Shown one piece after another: positions 1-25,492 of a stretch of DNA of 64,000 bases (position 1 is its first letter; each line of letters begins with the position of its first letter). Source of the stretch: Amoebidium appalachense (taxonomy: Eukaryota; Ichthyosporea); contig CAVNZM010000004.1 in assembly GCA_963693365.1 (NCBI GenBank), positions 9,982,001 through 10,046,000 on the forward strand, in the 5' to 3' direction. The notes under the pieces were generated by a model that saw only the letters and a program-made list of their open reading frames with translations, ran no database searches and was not told the DNA's origin. A program made the translations under genes and the position numbers.

Positions 1-225
1 TAATGGGTTAATAAAATGGTGTGTAGCATATTGGATTAATATGGTGTGTAGCATATTGGGTTAATATGGTGTGTAGCATGGTGGGTTAGTATGGTGCTAA
101 GCATGGGCTAACAGTGGGTAGAGAAATGGGTTTAATTAATATGGTGGGTAGTATAATGGGTTAATGTGGTGAGCAGCATTATGGGTTAATGTGGTGGGTA
201 GCATGGTATCGTAAACTGGTGTAAT
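1..225. repeat. Degenerate tandem repeat, GGTGGGTAGCAT-type
   Basis: Imperfect units of about 26-30 bp built on atggtg(t/g)gtagcat...gggttaat recur from the left edge to about base 215. No coding potential. Bases 226-539 hold a GT-rich tract and a poly(G) run near 477-515, with no gene that I can support. Confidence 0.7.
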
Positions 226-479
226 GCTCTGTGATGCGTGGTAGTTGTACGTTCAGTGGACACGAACCTGGTGCCATGTACACTACTGAATATGTAAAAT
301 GGGGGCCAAGTAAAGATGTAAAGCATCAATCTTGCAAACATTTACAGGGATTAATGAAGTGTTTGTGGTTGTGTGTGTGTTTCTGTGTGTGCGTGTTCAT
401 GTATGTGTGCATATCTGTGCATGGGTACGCCCGCCTGTGTGTGTCTGCGTGGGTTGTGTGTGAGTGACCGGGGTGGGGT

Positions 480-516
<37 letters not shown>

Positions 517-539
517 AGGGGAGGGGTGATTGTGTTTAC

Positions 540-14508
<13,969 letters not shown>

Positions 14509-14826
14509 TCTGGAAACATCTGTTGTGAGCAACTTAAACCCCTTAGGCCTTCTCTCCCTAATATACACAGACACACATACACACTCTCTCTCCCTCTATC
14601 TCCCCCCCCCCCCCCTTTCCTTCCTCCCTCCCTCCCTCCCCCTCCCTCCCTCTCTCCCTCCCTCACTCCTTCCTTCCTCCTCTCTAGCTCCCTCCCTCCC
14701 TCTCTCGCTCCCTCCCTCCCTCTCTCTCTCGGTCTCTCTCTCTCTCCCCCCTCTCTCTGTGTGTGTGTGTGTGTGCGCGCGCATGTGTTGTCTCTTTGGC
14801 TGTCATCTCTCTCTTTCTCTTTCAGT

Positions 14827-14867
<41 letters not shown>

Positions 14868-15482
14868 GTGCGTGTGTGGGCAAGCAGGGGCACGTGTGTG
14901 TGCTTGTGTTTGTGCGTAACGTAACGCCAGATCTCTCACCCTCTCCATCTCCCTATCTCCACATGCTCATCAACACCCCATCTCACCACATCCCGAACCG
15001 ATCCCTTTTGCTCCCTTCTTTGACCCCCCCCCCCCCCCCCCTCTCTCTCTCTCTCTAAGTGTTTGTGTCTGGGATATATGTGCACATGTATCATTCTCTC
15101 CTCGCATTTTGGTATCTTGCCATCCGACACTTTCTTACAGTTAGGACCGAATGGAGCCTGGACACACTCATAACTACAGCGAAGCACTAACTGAAGCTCC
15201 CTTCGCTTCATCTAGCTCGCGCACTAAATCCCATAAAAACCCTTTTTGCCACAACCACTCCCAGACCCCAGCTTCCACACGTTTGCGTGTGGTTGCCTGC
15301 CTGCCTAACCTATTCCTGCTCCCTGAGCTAAAAAGAACCTCCCCTTTGTTCAACCATCCCCTCTAAACTTTGATCTCTTTCAGAGAAGAGAAGGGGGGAG
15401 GGGGGGGGGGGGGGGGGGGAGGGAGGGAGTCAAAGGGGTAAGGGCGAAGGGGAGGAAAGCGGGAAGGGGGAAGGGGGGGGAG

Positions 15483-15525
<43 letters not shown>

Positions 15526-16481
15526 AGGGAGGGGGGTATTCACTTGGTGCGATTTCACTGAGCAGAAGAATGTAACACTGAGCAGAAGAATGTAATCACC
15601 GGGTACATCGCGTGTGCCCTTGCGTTGAAAACTAAAACTTTGGAAGCCTTGTTCCGGTGATGTCGTGGTGCGCATATATATTCTGCAAAATTCAATCCTC
15701 CTAATTATTTGGAAGTTGAGATACACAACAGCTAGTTTTGCATTAGTAAATACTTAGGTAGGAATGGATATATGATGGATAACTTTAGGTGGCTCACGGA
15801 CTGAGCCACCGTGCTAAAGTTCGGGAAGATGGAAAGAGTTGTGTGGCTCGAGCTCCGGCGGACACGTGTTAAACCGTTTCAGTTTGTGTACATGTGAGGG
15901 CTCTCAATTTTGTGTCAAGCCTAGTACTGCATGTACATGAGTAGGAAAGACTTTCTCTCTCTCACGTGTCGTTTTGTTACGGTAGAGGTTTGATGTCGGG
16001 GGCAGGGTTATCCTAGTAACCGTTTTGATGACCGGGGCGCCACACGTACGGGTCGTTCACGTAAATACCCGGGCGTGTGTGCCCCAGCTGACCCCGTCTG
16101 TATGTACGTGTGGCCGTGGAAGGGGGAAAGCTAGGTGAGACGCTCAGGATATATATCAAGAGGTGTTGGTGGTGCACGGTGGGTGGGTGGATGGGGGAAG
16201 GCCTAGGGGGGGAGGGGGGTGGGGGGGGTGGGAGGGGGGGGGGGGAGGGGGGCGGGGGAACCGTTTCTATGTTAACTTCCGTATTAAAAAGGACCAGCTG
16301 CAGCGAGGATTAGGAGAGGGGGAGAGAGAGGAAGGGGGATCTGGCCGAAGGAAATCCAGCAAGCTGCAATGGTTTTTCTTTAAATTATGTCTTTTTTCAT
16401 TTTGCTTTTCTTTCTTTCTTTTTTTGGGGGGGGTGGGGAATTCGAAGGGGTGTGGCGGAGGGGGGTGGAGGGAGGGGAGGG

Positions 16482-16516
<35 letters not shown>

Positions 16517-17260
16517 GGGGGAGGGGACCGTTGTGCTCAAAAATTTAAATCGATTCATGTGCATGCCGTAATGGTTCCGGTTGATGCCCACTGAGCTGTG
16601 CACTTGGTGAAACCGGTACCGGTACGCGTGTGTGCAGTAGGCTGCTGGCCTCTACCAGTAGCAAGGTTTTTTTTGTGTGTGTGTGCCTGGCATGTACATC
16701 GTAAATGCAACAAACATGCCAAACGGCATCACCAGGTCTGTGCAGGTGTGTGCTTTGAGCTTTCCAAACCCGAGTACTTCCGTATGGTGAGTGACTCATC
16801 ATGATGCTGTACAATGTCATGTATATCTTCAACATTGCAATTGGCTGTGCTTTGAAGGTTTTGCAAGTGTATTTCCATGTGCCTGATAAGTATAAAGCCG
16901 GATTTGGGCATGAGGACGAGGCAAAACAAGACAGCTAGGGCAACACTGATTTACTTATTTAAATATGGAAAGTGCAGGAACCCTTGATGCTATGTATTGC
17001 TTGTTAATCATGGAGTGCCACCTGTTCCGATACAAAGCGTCGGGATGGGGGTCATAATCATATGGTTAAGGGTTCTGGCGGGGCACACGGGGGGGGGAGC
17101 TCGAGGGGTTAGGGGGGAGGGGGGAGGGGGGAGAGGGAGGCCTAGGGCCGGGCCGGCGGTCCGAGGGGGGGGGGGGGGGAGGGGGGGAGAGGGGAGGGGG
17201 AGGGCCGGCGGCCCGAGGGGGGGGGGGGGGAGGCCCTGAGGAGGGGCCGAGCGGAGAGAG
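14509..17260. other. Region upstream of the CP/MAPR gene: low complexity, no supported gene
   Basis: This contains CT- and TG-rich tracts (14580-14870), poly(G) blocks (15393-15525, 16200-16260, 16480-16530) and a G-rich block (17085-17240). Between them are unique stretches, such as 15540-16130, that could include the promoter of the minus-strand gene. A possible plus-strand exon near 16735-16785 (residues FELSKPEYFRM before GTGAGT) is not strong enough to call. Confidence 0.5.
15783..15819. other. Perfect hairpin with GGCTCA/TGAGCC stem
   Basis: The core ggtggctca-cggac-tgagccacc is a perfect 9-bp stem with a 5-base loop, extended by CTTTAG/CTAAAG ends. A very similar hairpin core lies at 49320-49339. 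Function unknown; possibly a protein-binding palindrome or the end of a small inverted-repeat element. Confidence 0.55.
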
Positions 17261-17261
17261 A

Positions 17262-17595
17262 GAAAAGAAAAGACGAAGAAAGAGGAAAAAGAAAAGAAAG
17301 CAGGACAGAAAACACGAACAGCAAAACACAGTTATAACCGAAGATATTCATGTACACATAACATGTACACGTGTCTCCCTCACTGGGTAGACTCGTGTAC
17401 CTATAATCAGTTGCTGTAATCGATATCTAAACACACGAATATAGCCGACACAACACGATTACAAGTACTCAAATACACTGAGATCGATGTCATAATTTAC
17501 GTACAAGGAGCACATCTTTTTCATTAAGTAAATGAATGAAAACATAACACGAACTGAGAAGATCTTACAATATGTAAATACTACGTATTATAACA
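17262..17595 (-). mobile_element. Truncated solo LTR fragment of the 49734-53040 element family
   Basis: From the aagaaagaggaaaaag segment to the terminal cgtattataaca this matches one end of the LTRs at 49734-50668 and 52105-53040, with only scattered differences (for example cgtgtctccc versus cgtttctccc). Its left side is lost into G-rich sequence. It shows that the family has older copies nearby. Confidence 0.85.
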
Positions 17596-17649
17596 GACGC
17601 ATATTGGCTAGCTGCCACCCCCCTCACTTCGACCCACCACACCCCCCTG

Positions 17650-18092
17650 GTGACTCCCCTAAAACGAGCATTCATTCACTCATGCTACCCCTCAGCTCTC
17701 ACGCTTGAATTAGAACCAGACTCCTACACCTACAAACAGCTTGAGGTAGATATCACCATCACCAACTACGGGTTACACTGCTCTTACCACAACAAAAACC
17801 GCACTTCCCTTCTAGCAGGGTTGGGACAATCCATCATTCGTTTCAAACACTGGCATGCATACCAATCTAATGCCTCCAAGCAGGCCACCGTCACTGGTGC
17901 ATTCATTAGAGTTTGGGTCAATACCTCTCACCCCCCTACTTCCTCCCCCAAATTCTCCTTCTTGCCCTCGAATTCCACTCTTTGCACTACCCCCGCTCCA
18001 TCCTAGTGGCAGCCTTCAAACCCCTCCAATCACGTATGCCCGCACCCACCTACCAGGAGTGCTATCAATCCCTACGGGATCTCCCCCTCCCT
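17650..18092 (+). pseudogene. Decayed protein-coding fragment, possibly retroelement C-terminal region
   Basis: A plus-strand frame from about 17650 to 17950 encodes coherent non-repetitive protein (for example EVDITITNYGLHCSYHNK and QSIIRFKHWHAY). It then appears to shift frame, with a related-looking tail in another frame to 18092 (ILVAAFKPLQSRMPAPTYQE). Composition and layout recall the region after the reverse transcriptase core in some non-LTR-type elements, but I see no catalytic YxDD motif, so this is a weak family guess. No intact start or full-length partner is present. Confidence 0.35.
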
Positions 18093-18109
18093 TCACACTA
18101 ACTCACTAA

Positions 18110-18634
18110 TACACTAACCTCCACAGCTTTACCCCCTTTTACATTTTTCCCACTCCCTCCCCATCTCCCCATAAACACAACCCCGTCACGCCAATACACT
18201 GCTTGATGCAAACATACATTCACCCCCCAACACACACACACACACACCCATGCACACACACCTATACACACCCACACCCACACCCACACACTGTTATACA
18301 CTGTCACACATTCATATACACAACCCGACAGGTACATCAACTAACAACCCTCTCCCACTAACTGTTCTTTCTCTCTCCCCATATTTCTCTTTGGATAGTC
18401 TAAATACTTTGACAAGATTTCGTACTTGCTTATGTTCTCCATGTGACCACGATTACATCAACACTAACTTTTCTTCCCCAACACACAACAAACACGTAGT
18501 CCCCCCCCCCCCCCCCCCAAACACACGTACAAATACATGCACACACCTCACTCCCCACCTACAGACACACACACACACACATATGCAGACACACATATCC
18601 TTTTCCTCTTCTTTTCATTTCCTTTCCTTTTCTA

Positions 18635-18703
<69 letters not shown>

Positions 18704-19476
18704 CCCTCCCTCTCTCTCCCCCTCTCCCTCCCTAATTTCCTCTCTATGAATATCCGATCGCGCTCGTTCACTAAACTTTGATCACAATCCACCACAACAT
18801 GACCACATTCCCAAATACCATACCGAATCAACCCTCCGCGCACACACCCAGCACCGCGCACACACACCCGACACCACTCCATAGATAGATATGTAATTCT
18901 TTCTTCTTACACTCAGTTTTCCAACCTTTTCTCATTTCCGGAGTTTTATAGTTTACTAAATATTAACTCCTCACAATATATCTTACAAGATGACCCGAAT
19001 GTATCACATTTAGACGTATAAGATCCCTTGAATGTATTCCCGCTATTGAGTTATGACCTATCAGATCGCTGATAGCCTACGCTATTGATTGAACAAAAGG
19101 CTTGTGACCACGAAAACCTCACTTCACCGATTACCGTGTACCATTGATCACAGTGTCCACTATAACATATAGCCATACACCGGCGAACAGTCCGTATAGC
19201 TACTTGGGACGCCTAAGGCAGGGACTAAGTCCGCTAGTGTGTATTTTTACATTCTAGACCAACGCTTACCTTATGAACGAGTGGTGATGCGCTCCTTAGG
19301 TCACCGTTCATTTTGGTGTAACTAACGTTGGCAGAGCACCCTTGTAAGCTCACTGGTTCTATTCACACTGCCTGTACACGGTTTATACATTTACCTAACT
19401 ATAAATACATGGTATACAAGCCCGAGTATTATTATTATTAAACTACCACTCCGCGTCATCTACTTCCCCATCTACA

Positions 19477-19480
<4 letters not shown>
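18110..19480. other. No gene seen: CA/CT-rich then unique AT-richer sequence
   Basis: 18225-18300 is CA-rich. 18480-18520 has a poly(C) run. 18890-19470 is ordinary unique sequence without a usable open frame, tRNA fold or repeat that I can recognise. Confidence 0.5.
18643..18700. repeat. (CT)n microsatellite
   Basis: About 58 bp of CT repeats followed by C/CT-rich sequence to 18735. Confidence 0.95.
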
Positions 19481-19571
<91 letters not shown>

Positions 19572-19574
19572 CAC
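19479..19574. repeat. (CA)n microsatellite
   Basis: About 95 bp of CA repeats with one CG interruption. It is followed by further CA-rich and poly(C) sequence up to about 20165. Confidence 0.95.
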
Positions 19575-19988
19575 ATCATATATTATATATACAGACACAC
19601 ACCACAGACACTATAAGACGCAAACACGTGCACGCACACACGTTCGGGGTCTCTCCCGTCGCACACATACACAGCGAGGACTCCAAAAGACACAATTCCT
19701 CACATCCACGCATGCACACAAAAAACAAAGACACACACATAAACAAACATCCCCCCCTCACCCCCCCCCCCCCCCCCCCCACACACACACACCCGTACAC
19801 ACACACACACTTGAAACGGTCACACCCACACACTTTCACACGCGCTTGCACACACGTGCACACCCACCCTCACGCTTGACCGCAAACTCGCATTTCAACG
19901 ACACACACACACATGCTCACTCTTTGCCACTCCATTCCTTCCCCTCTCTGGCTCAAACTTACCTAGTAGGAGTCCGGTGTCATTCAAT

Positions 19989-20019
<31 letters not shown>

Positions 20020-20379
20020 ACCCCACCCCCCCAACCACCACTACCACCACACCTTCCAATGACCCCATCCCCCCCCCCTCTCCAACACACACACACACAA
20101 CACAAAATCGCACACACACTCGCGCGCGCAAACACACAAGCACACGCACATACACAGACACGCGCTACCTCAAAAGGGAAACAAGTGCTGGGGCTGGGGA
20201 AGGGGGTGGGTGGGGTGGGGTGGGGGGCGGGGGAGGTGGGGAGGTGGGGGGGGGGGGGGGGGGGGGGTGCCTGGATCGTGAGGGAGCAAGAAGAGAAATG
20301 GTGAAGGGACAGGAACACGCACGGCCACACATACACATGCACACAAGCACACACACAAAAACAAAATCGCCACATGCAT

Positions 20380-20480
20380 TCACGTGAAGCAGCAATACAG
20401 ACTGCTGCATGATTCTTTGAAATCCATTCCCAAGGCTTCTTCTCCAGCCACACACGCCGCTTGCACATAACATCATGCAA
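20380..20480 (-). other. Candidate minus-strand exon, unidentified
   Basis: A short unique stretch between repeats is open on the minus strand with protein-like composition (CKRRVWLEKKPWEWISKNHA, then CIAASREC). It lies upstream of, and opposite to, the PHPT1-like exon. No clear splice sites, so it may be chance. Confidence 0.2.
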
Positions 20481-20676
20481 AAAGGAAAAAAGAAAAAAGA
20501 AAAGAAAAGAAAAGAAAAGAAGGCCCATACATCATGATTTCCGTCTATCACACCAGTTAAAAATATCTAAATCAAAAAATAAAATAAATATTTGAAATAA
20601 GAGGCCCACATGCGCATAATATTCACCTCAAAACACGAGCACCAGTAGTACTAACAAAACTCATATCATCTATCAG

Positions 20677-20948
20677 GCCACGCAAGAGAGCAATTCTTGG
20701 TTCGGGGCATCCAAGGGGCACCTTACCACGCAGATGTAGCAAGACCCACATGCTCACTGCTGGACAGGGCCGGAATTCCATTTGAGGTTGTGGGTGGCGG
20801 CAGAATACGCCACGACGAAGATAGGAAATCCATATTCATCTACGGGTTTTCCTATGGTTTCGGCAAGCCTGATCATAGACTTTCGGCGGATATGTGTAGA
20901 AAAGCATATCCTGATTACACCGTGGATTGGTCGGATGAGGGCTATTAG
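20677..20948 (+). CDS. Last exon of a phosphohistidine phosphatase (PHPT1/janus family)
   Basis: This frame ends at a TAG (20946-20948) and encodes the C-terminal two thirds of a PHPT1/janus/ocnus protein: LVRGIQGAPYHADV, then FEVVGGGRIRHDEDRKSI, FIYGFSYGFGKPDH and AYPDYTVDW. The His of YHAD corresponds to the catalytic His53 of human PHPT1, GGGRI.H and the YG+S..+G signature are conserved, and the C-terminal YPDY.V.W.(D/N)(E/D)GY is typical. The enzyme removes phosphate from protein histidine residues in the cytosol. An acceptor (TATCAG) at 20676 fits phase 1. The exon for the N-terminal strand (normally about 40-50 residues) was not found in the repeat-rich 19.6-20.6 kb stretch. Confidence 0.85.
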
Positions 20949-20970
20949 AGTAGTGAGTGCCTGAGTGTCC

Positions 20971-21175
20971 CCGGGGGGGGGGGGAGGGGGGAGGGGGGGG
21001 GGGTGGTGGTGGTGGTTGTTTGGGGAGGGGGGAGGGGGAAGGGGAGGGGGGGGGGGGGGGGATGGTGGTGGTGGTTGTTTGGGGAGGGGGGAAGGGGAGG
21101 GGGGGGGGGGGGGTTGGTGGTGTGTGTGGCGGAGGGGGAAGGGCGGGGGGGGAGGGGGAGGGCACTCCGGGATGT
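20971..21175. repeat. G-rich tandem repeat with TGGTGGTGGT units
   Basis: Poly(G) runs alternate with tggtggtggttgtttgggga, repeated at about 21002 and 21062. Frames over it are Gly-rich artefacts. 21240-21560 is AT-rich unique sequence with nothing recognised. Confidence 0.8.
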
Positions 21176-21649
21176 GGGGGATGTGATTCCGTCCGGTATG
21201 CCACTGCTGGAATCAAGGAGACAAAGACTGTAGTGTTAAATTTGTTATGTACGCCCTCGTCACCATGTATGATCGTAGCGACATGTAGTAGACATCTTAA
21301 AGGGCCCACGCCGTAGGCTGCAAATAAGAATGTAAATGGAATATCACCATATCATATTATAGTGTTGTATAAAACGTGTAAAGATTTCGGTGATATTTAC
21401 AGGCTGCAGCTACGTAATTGTACAAAATATTATAAACAAGAAATTTTTTTGCTGAAGTCAAAGATCTCGGGTCATCGATGTCGCATTAATATTACATGAT
21501 CATAAACACAAGAATTCCAACTTCTTAAGATTACTACTTTTTACATCTGCAGACAATATTCGTAAACCCCCCCCCCCCCCCCCACACACACACACGTGCA
21601 CACACACACGCACAGCACATGTAGACACAAAATGGGGGGGGGGGGGGGG

Positions 21650-21928
21650 GGGGAGATAGAGAGAGAGATCTAGCTATGATAAGACATCGAAGGCCAGAGG
21701 GAGAGGGAGGGAGGGGAGAGAGAGAGAGAGAGAGAGAGGGTGTGTGTGTGTGTGAAGTGTGTGTGTGTGTGAGACTAGAGCAGACAGACAGCCGAGAAGA
21801 AAGACAGCAGAGAGAGGCCGGAGAGAGAGGGAGAGAGAGAGGGAGGGAGAGAGGGAGAGAGGGAGAGAGCCGAGGGAGAAAGCGAGAGAGAGAGAGAGTG
21901 TGTGTGTCTAGAGAGAGGGGGGGGGGGG

Positions 21929-21966
<38 letters not shown>

Positions 21967-22004
21967 GAAGGAGAGAGAGAGGGAGAAAGAGAGAGAGAGG
22001 GAGG

Positions 22005-22045
<41 letters not shown>

Positions 22046-22145
22046 GGGGGAGGAGGGGGGGGGGGAGAGAGGGAGATCTAGCAGATCAGAAGTCGAGAGA
22101 GATCTAGCTAGAAAGGCCGGAGAGAGAGGGGGGGGAGAGAGAGAG
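21650..22145. repeat. (GA)n/poly(G) low-complexity block
   Basis: GAGA-rich sequence with embedded TG and G runs over about 500 bp. It yields an Arg/Glu open frame that is not a gene. Confidence 0.92.
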
Positions 22146-22172
22146 ACTAATATGGGGGCGCGGCACCGTATG

Positions 22173-22180
22173 TGACGTCA
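22173..22180. promoter_or_regulatory. CRE-type palindrome TGACGTCA
   Basis: A perfect TGACGTCA, followed 12 bp later by a related TGACG, in unique sequence after the GA block. This is the consensus for CREB/ATF bZIP factors, but no adjacent transcription start can be placed, so the role is only possible. Confidence 0.3.
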
Positions 22181-22599
22181 CAGGTGTGACGCACACCACA
22201 CGGTCCCGCAGCCCCCAAAGATATGGATAGGTGGATATGAGGTGTGTGATATCTGTGTATATCGCGAAGGGAATGAGATATGGGTGGAATATGTCGGAGC
22301 ACCACACACTGTTGGCAAACACGTGCAGCGCACGTGGTTTTAATTAAAAAATTAAATAGAGAGGGCGGAAACGTGTACGCGTACGTGTGCGCGTACATAC
22401 ATGTGGTGCGCACACGTACATGCTGCGGATCCAAGGAATGCGAGAATTCTGAATTCCGGCGAAAACTGACAATGGAACGAATCCTGAACAATGGAAATTG
22501 ACCAATGGAAATAGTCGCCCATTGGGAATAAGAGGCGAAAAAGGGTGCTACCCTCAATTCCCAAGCTCTAGGGTGTGACGTAATATTTGCACGAAATTT

Positions 22600-23040
22600 A
22601 TTTGCACGAGCCTGCAAAACGGTGAAAATGGGGCAGGATGTCGGCCAGGCACCGACAGGGGCTTGAGGATACCCCTGGATGTGCTCCGCTAGCGGGCTGG
22701 TGCCAAATAAATTCGTGCCACATTTTACGTCACCAGGTTCGTGCCTATGCCATTTTGGGGCATAAATGTCTTCGAACTATATAGGTCGAATCAGCCGAAT
22801 CGTTTGACCCGTTTTTTGTGGCTCATCGTTGTGGCGTCTGACGAGGAATAAACTCGAAAGGCGGGCTAAGCAAGACCACGTCGACCACCGTTGCAGGTGG
22901 CCTACTTGAACGGGCAGTCACAGCCTGGACTGGCAGTTGACAGGTGTGACACAGCGTTAGCATCCTTATCATATTGCAATATTGCAGTAGGCTCATATAA
23001 AAACAGACAACACCCTTTAATGCTTGATCATAACTGACAG
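22600..23040. other. Unique sequence, nothing recognised
   Basis: Mixed-composition DNA with no long frame, repeat or RNA fold that I can support. It may be the 5' flank of the plus-strand coding stretch beginning near 23060. Confidence 0.4.
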
Positions 23041-23169
23041 TACCTATTTTGTGTGAGCATGGGTTACAAACATGCTCGCGTCCGCATTGGACGTGGGCAG
23101 GCCGTTGGGCTTTGCTGAGGATTCTCGTTCATGTTATCCTCGCCTTTTGTCTTTTGGCTGCAGCGGGTT

Positions 23170-23414
23170 CAACAAACAACCCAGATGGGGTGAATAAAAT
23201 AGTCATTAAGGAAAACAAATCTTGGTCTAAAGATCATGCCAAGCTGCAACAGCCATTCGTTGCACGGTACATTGATTGCATAGCGGATCATGAGGACTCT
23301 GTCGAGGCTGGCACGTGCCCTCCCCAGCCCTTCTTGAGGGATTGGGTGTGGCATCAAACCCGTCATGGCGGCCGGATAGATGCATCTACAGCGGAGGGAG
23401 TCCATCATGTGCCC
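23170..23414 (+). CDS. Possible upstream exon, hypothetical
   Basis: After a TTGGCTGCAG acceptor-like site, the plus strand is open with non-repetitive composition (NNPDGVNKIVIKENKSW, then KLQQPFVARYIDCIADHEDS and WVWHQTRHGGRID) until a poly(C) run. It may belong to the OTU-like gene downstream, but I could not find a donor whose phase matches the exon at 25143. Function not recognised. Confidence 0.35.
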
Positions 23415-23434
23415 CCCCCCCCCCCCCCCCCCCC

Positions 23435-23624
23435 GTTGGAGCGTCGTATATACGCGGGCTAAGGGGCGAAACTCAGACCATGATGACTTGGGCCCTCCCT
23501 GAGGATGGGCTCTGCTTATGACGCATACTGTGCGCACGGCTGATGTTGCATACTTGAATGTTTGCCTTTGCATGTGTCTCATCGTGTATGCGTACTTCGT
23601 ACTGTGTTCCGCATTCAAACCCCC
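23435..23624 (+). repeat. Poly(C)-tailed dispersed repeat, 5'-truncated copy
   Basis: Begins at gttggagcgtcgtatatacg and ends at gcattcaaaccccc. It carries the conserved internal blocks gaaactcagac and gggccctccctgaggat. It is followed directly by the head of the next unit. Confidence 0.85.
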
Positions 23625-23627
23625 TGT

Positions 23628-24068
23628 CTTCTTTCAGAGGTGTCCTTTCAGGACAGACCACTGTGTGGAGACATCTTTACTCCATGCAACCGGGCATGGT
23701 TGCTCTGTGTCGTGCATCTGTAAGCACATACGCGTTTTTCGCTGCACTGCATTAGTTTGCACACACATCTTCACCGTTTTGCTCACCTTGCTTGCATAAG
23801 CAACCCTGCTCGTCTTTGATCAAGACGGGTTGACCCACCCAAGTTCAGTTGATGCTGCTGTCTGAGTTGGAGCGTCGTATATACGCGGGCTAAGGGGTCG
23901 AAACTCAGACGCAATGATGACTTGGGCCCTCCCTGAGGATGGGCTCTGCTTATGACGCATACTGTGCGCACGGCTGATGTTGCATACTTGAATGTTTGCC
24001 TTTGCATGTGTCTCATCATGTATGCGTACTTCGTACTGTGTTCCGCATTCAACCCCCCCCCCCCCCCC
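23628..24068 (+). repeat. Poly(C)-tailed dispersed repeat, longest plus-strand unit
   Basis: About 430 bp from tctttcagaggtgtccttt to gcattcaa followed by a C run. The same unit occurs on the minus strand at 53438-53885. Internal features: a small hairpin cgtctttgatcaagacg, the block ggtcgaaactcaga (similar to a pol III B box, one mismatch to the core), and gggccctccctgaggatgggc. No protein frame is conserved across copies. Confidence 0.85.
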
Positions 24069-24299
24069 ACAATGGACTCTATTTGTGTTGCATCCTCGCT
24101 TTATGCTGCCTTTTCTGCTTTGGCTTGCCTCTTATATGTTGCTATCACCCGATAGGGGTGTGTGGCAACGTGTTCCATATGTTTTGTGTGACCATTCTGT
24201 GCAGTGTACCCACTTAAAGCCCACTCCTCCGCTTTTCCCCCTTCCCCCCTTCCCCTTTAAGGATACAATCAGTCAAGAGGCAGTACAGGATAGTGGGTA

Positions 24300-24384
24300 G
24301 AGAGTTTCTGTGTGTCACGGTGTGTGCCTGTGGGTGTGTGCTGTTGTGTGTGTGTGTGTTGTGTGTGTGTGATGTGTGTGTGTG

Positions 24385-24476
<92 letters not shown>

Positions 24477-24600
24477 TATTTGTGTGTGTGGAGGTGTGTG
24501 TGTGGTGTGTGTGTGTGTGTGTGTGTGTGGGTGTGGGGGTGTGTGTGTGTGTGTGTGTGTGGTTTTGTGTGTGTGTGGATGTGGGGGGTGGGTGGGTAAG
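24300..24600. repeat. (GT)n microsatellite complex
   Basis: Pure GT for about 85 bp (24391-24474) within 300 bp of interrupted GT. It is followed by purine-rich (GGGGAGA) sequence to about 25065 with no gene. Confidence 0.93.
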
Positions 24601-25005
24601 AGAAGGGGAAGAGAAGGATGAGGGAGGGGAGAAGGGGGAACTTTGAAAGAGAGAAGGGAGGGGGGGGGGGGAAGCGTGTATGTGTGTGCCTGTGTGTGTA
24701 CGTTAGAGAAGGGGAGGGGGAGAAGGGGGAGAGGTAGGGTAGGGAGAAAGGGAGGGAAGGAGAGTGGGTGGGTGGGTGGAGGGAAGGAGGGAGGGGGAGA
24801 AAGGGTAGAGGGAGAAAGGATAGAGGGAGGGAGGGGGAAAGACAGAAAGAGAGGGGCAAAGAGAGGAGGGCAGTCGGTAAAGGGGAAGGGTGGGAGGGTG
24901 GGACGGAGAGGGAGAAGGGGGAAGGGGAGAATTAGGCAGGGGGGGGCCGAGAGCAAGAGGGGGGGTGGGGAGGGTGTGGGCGGTTGTGTGTGTATGTGTG
25001 TGTGT

Positions 25006-25036
<31 letters not shown>

Positions 25037-25142
25037 TGGAGGGAGGGGTTGGATGGGGGATTCGGTTGGGAATGGGTTCTTTTTAGAACTGGCAACCATT
25101 AACCAGCTATTCTCTCACCCTGTCTTTGTCTTCACTCTGCAG

Positions 25143-25460
25143 CTTATGGCAATAATGGCAACCGTTCCTTGGCTGAGTGTGGTATGGAGGTTGGGCCTTT
25201 CGACAGTGATGGCTCTGACGATGACGATGAGGGGTCAAGTGATGAGAGCCCCGGTCCATTCAACGTGTCAACATGTGTGCGCCTAGCAGGCCGCAAGCTC
25301 AATGCCCGGCGTGCAATGCGCAAGCTGATTGGGTCTGTGCACAGCTTTGAGGGGTTTGCTTTAGCAGCGCAGGACCCGGATCATCTGCTCTTCACTATTG
25401 TGTTCTTTGACGAGGCCGTGGCAGCAGACATACAGCTTGCCAGGTGCTTCCTGCCGAACC

Positions 25461-25492
<32 letters not shown>

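Noticed and set aside
14936-15211. Cys-containing minus-strand stretch (CSYECVQAPFGPNC) resembling an EGF loop
   Set aside because: Too few cysteines, no splice sites, and the frame runs into a GA repeat.
21676-22107. Arg/Glu-rich frame of 143 codons
   Set aside because: Pure translation of a GA repeat.
23783-24070. Minus-strand frames shared by poly(C)-tail repeats (NAEHSTKYAYMMRHMQRQ)
   Set aside because: The frame is not kept in the diverged copies at 4538, 26952 or 54900, so the repeat is treated as non-coding.
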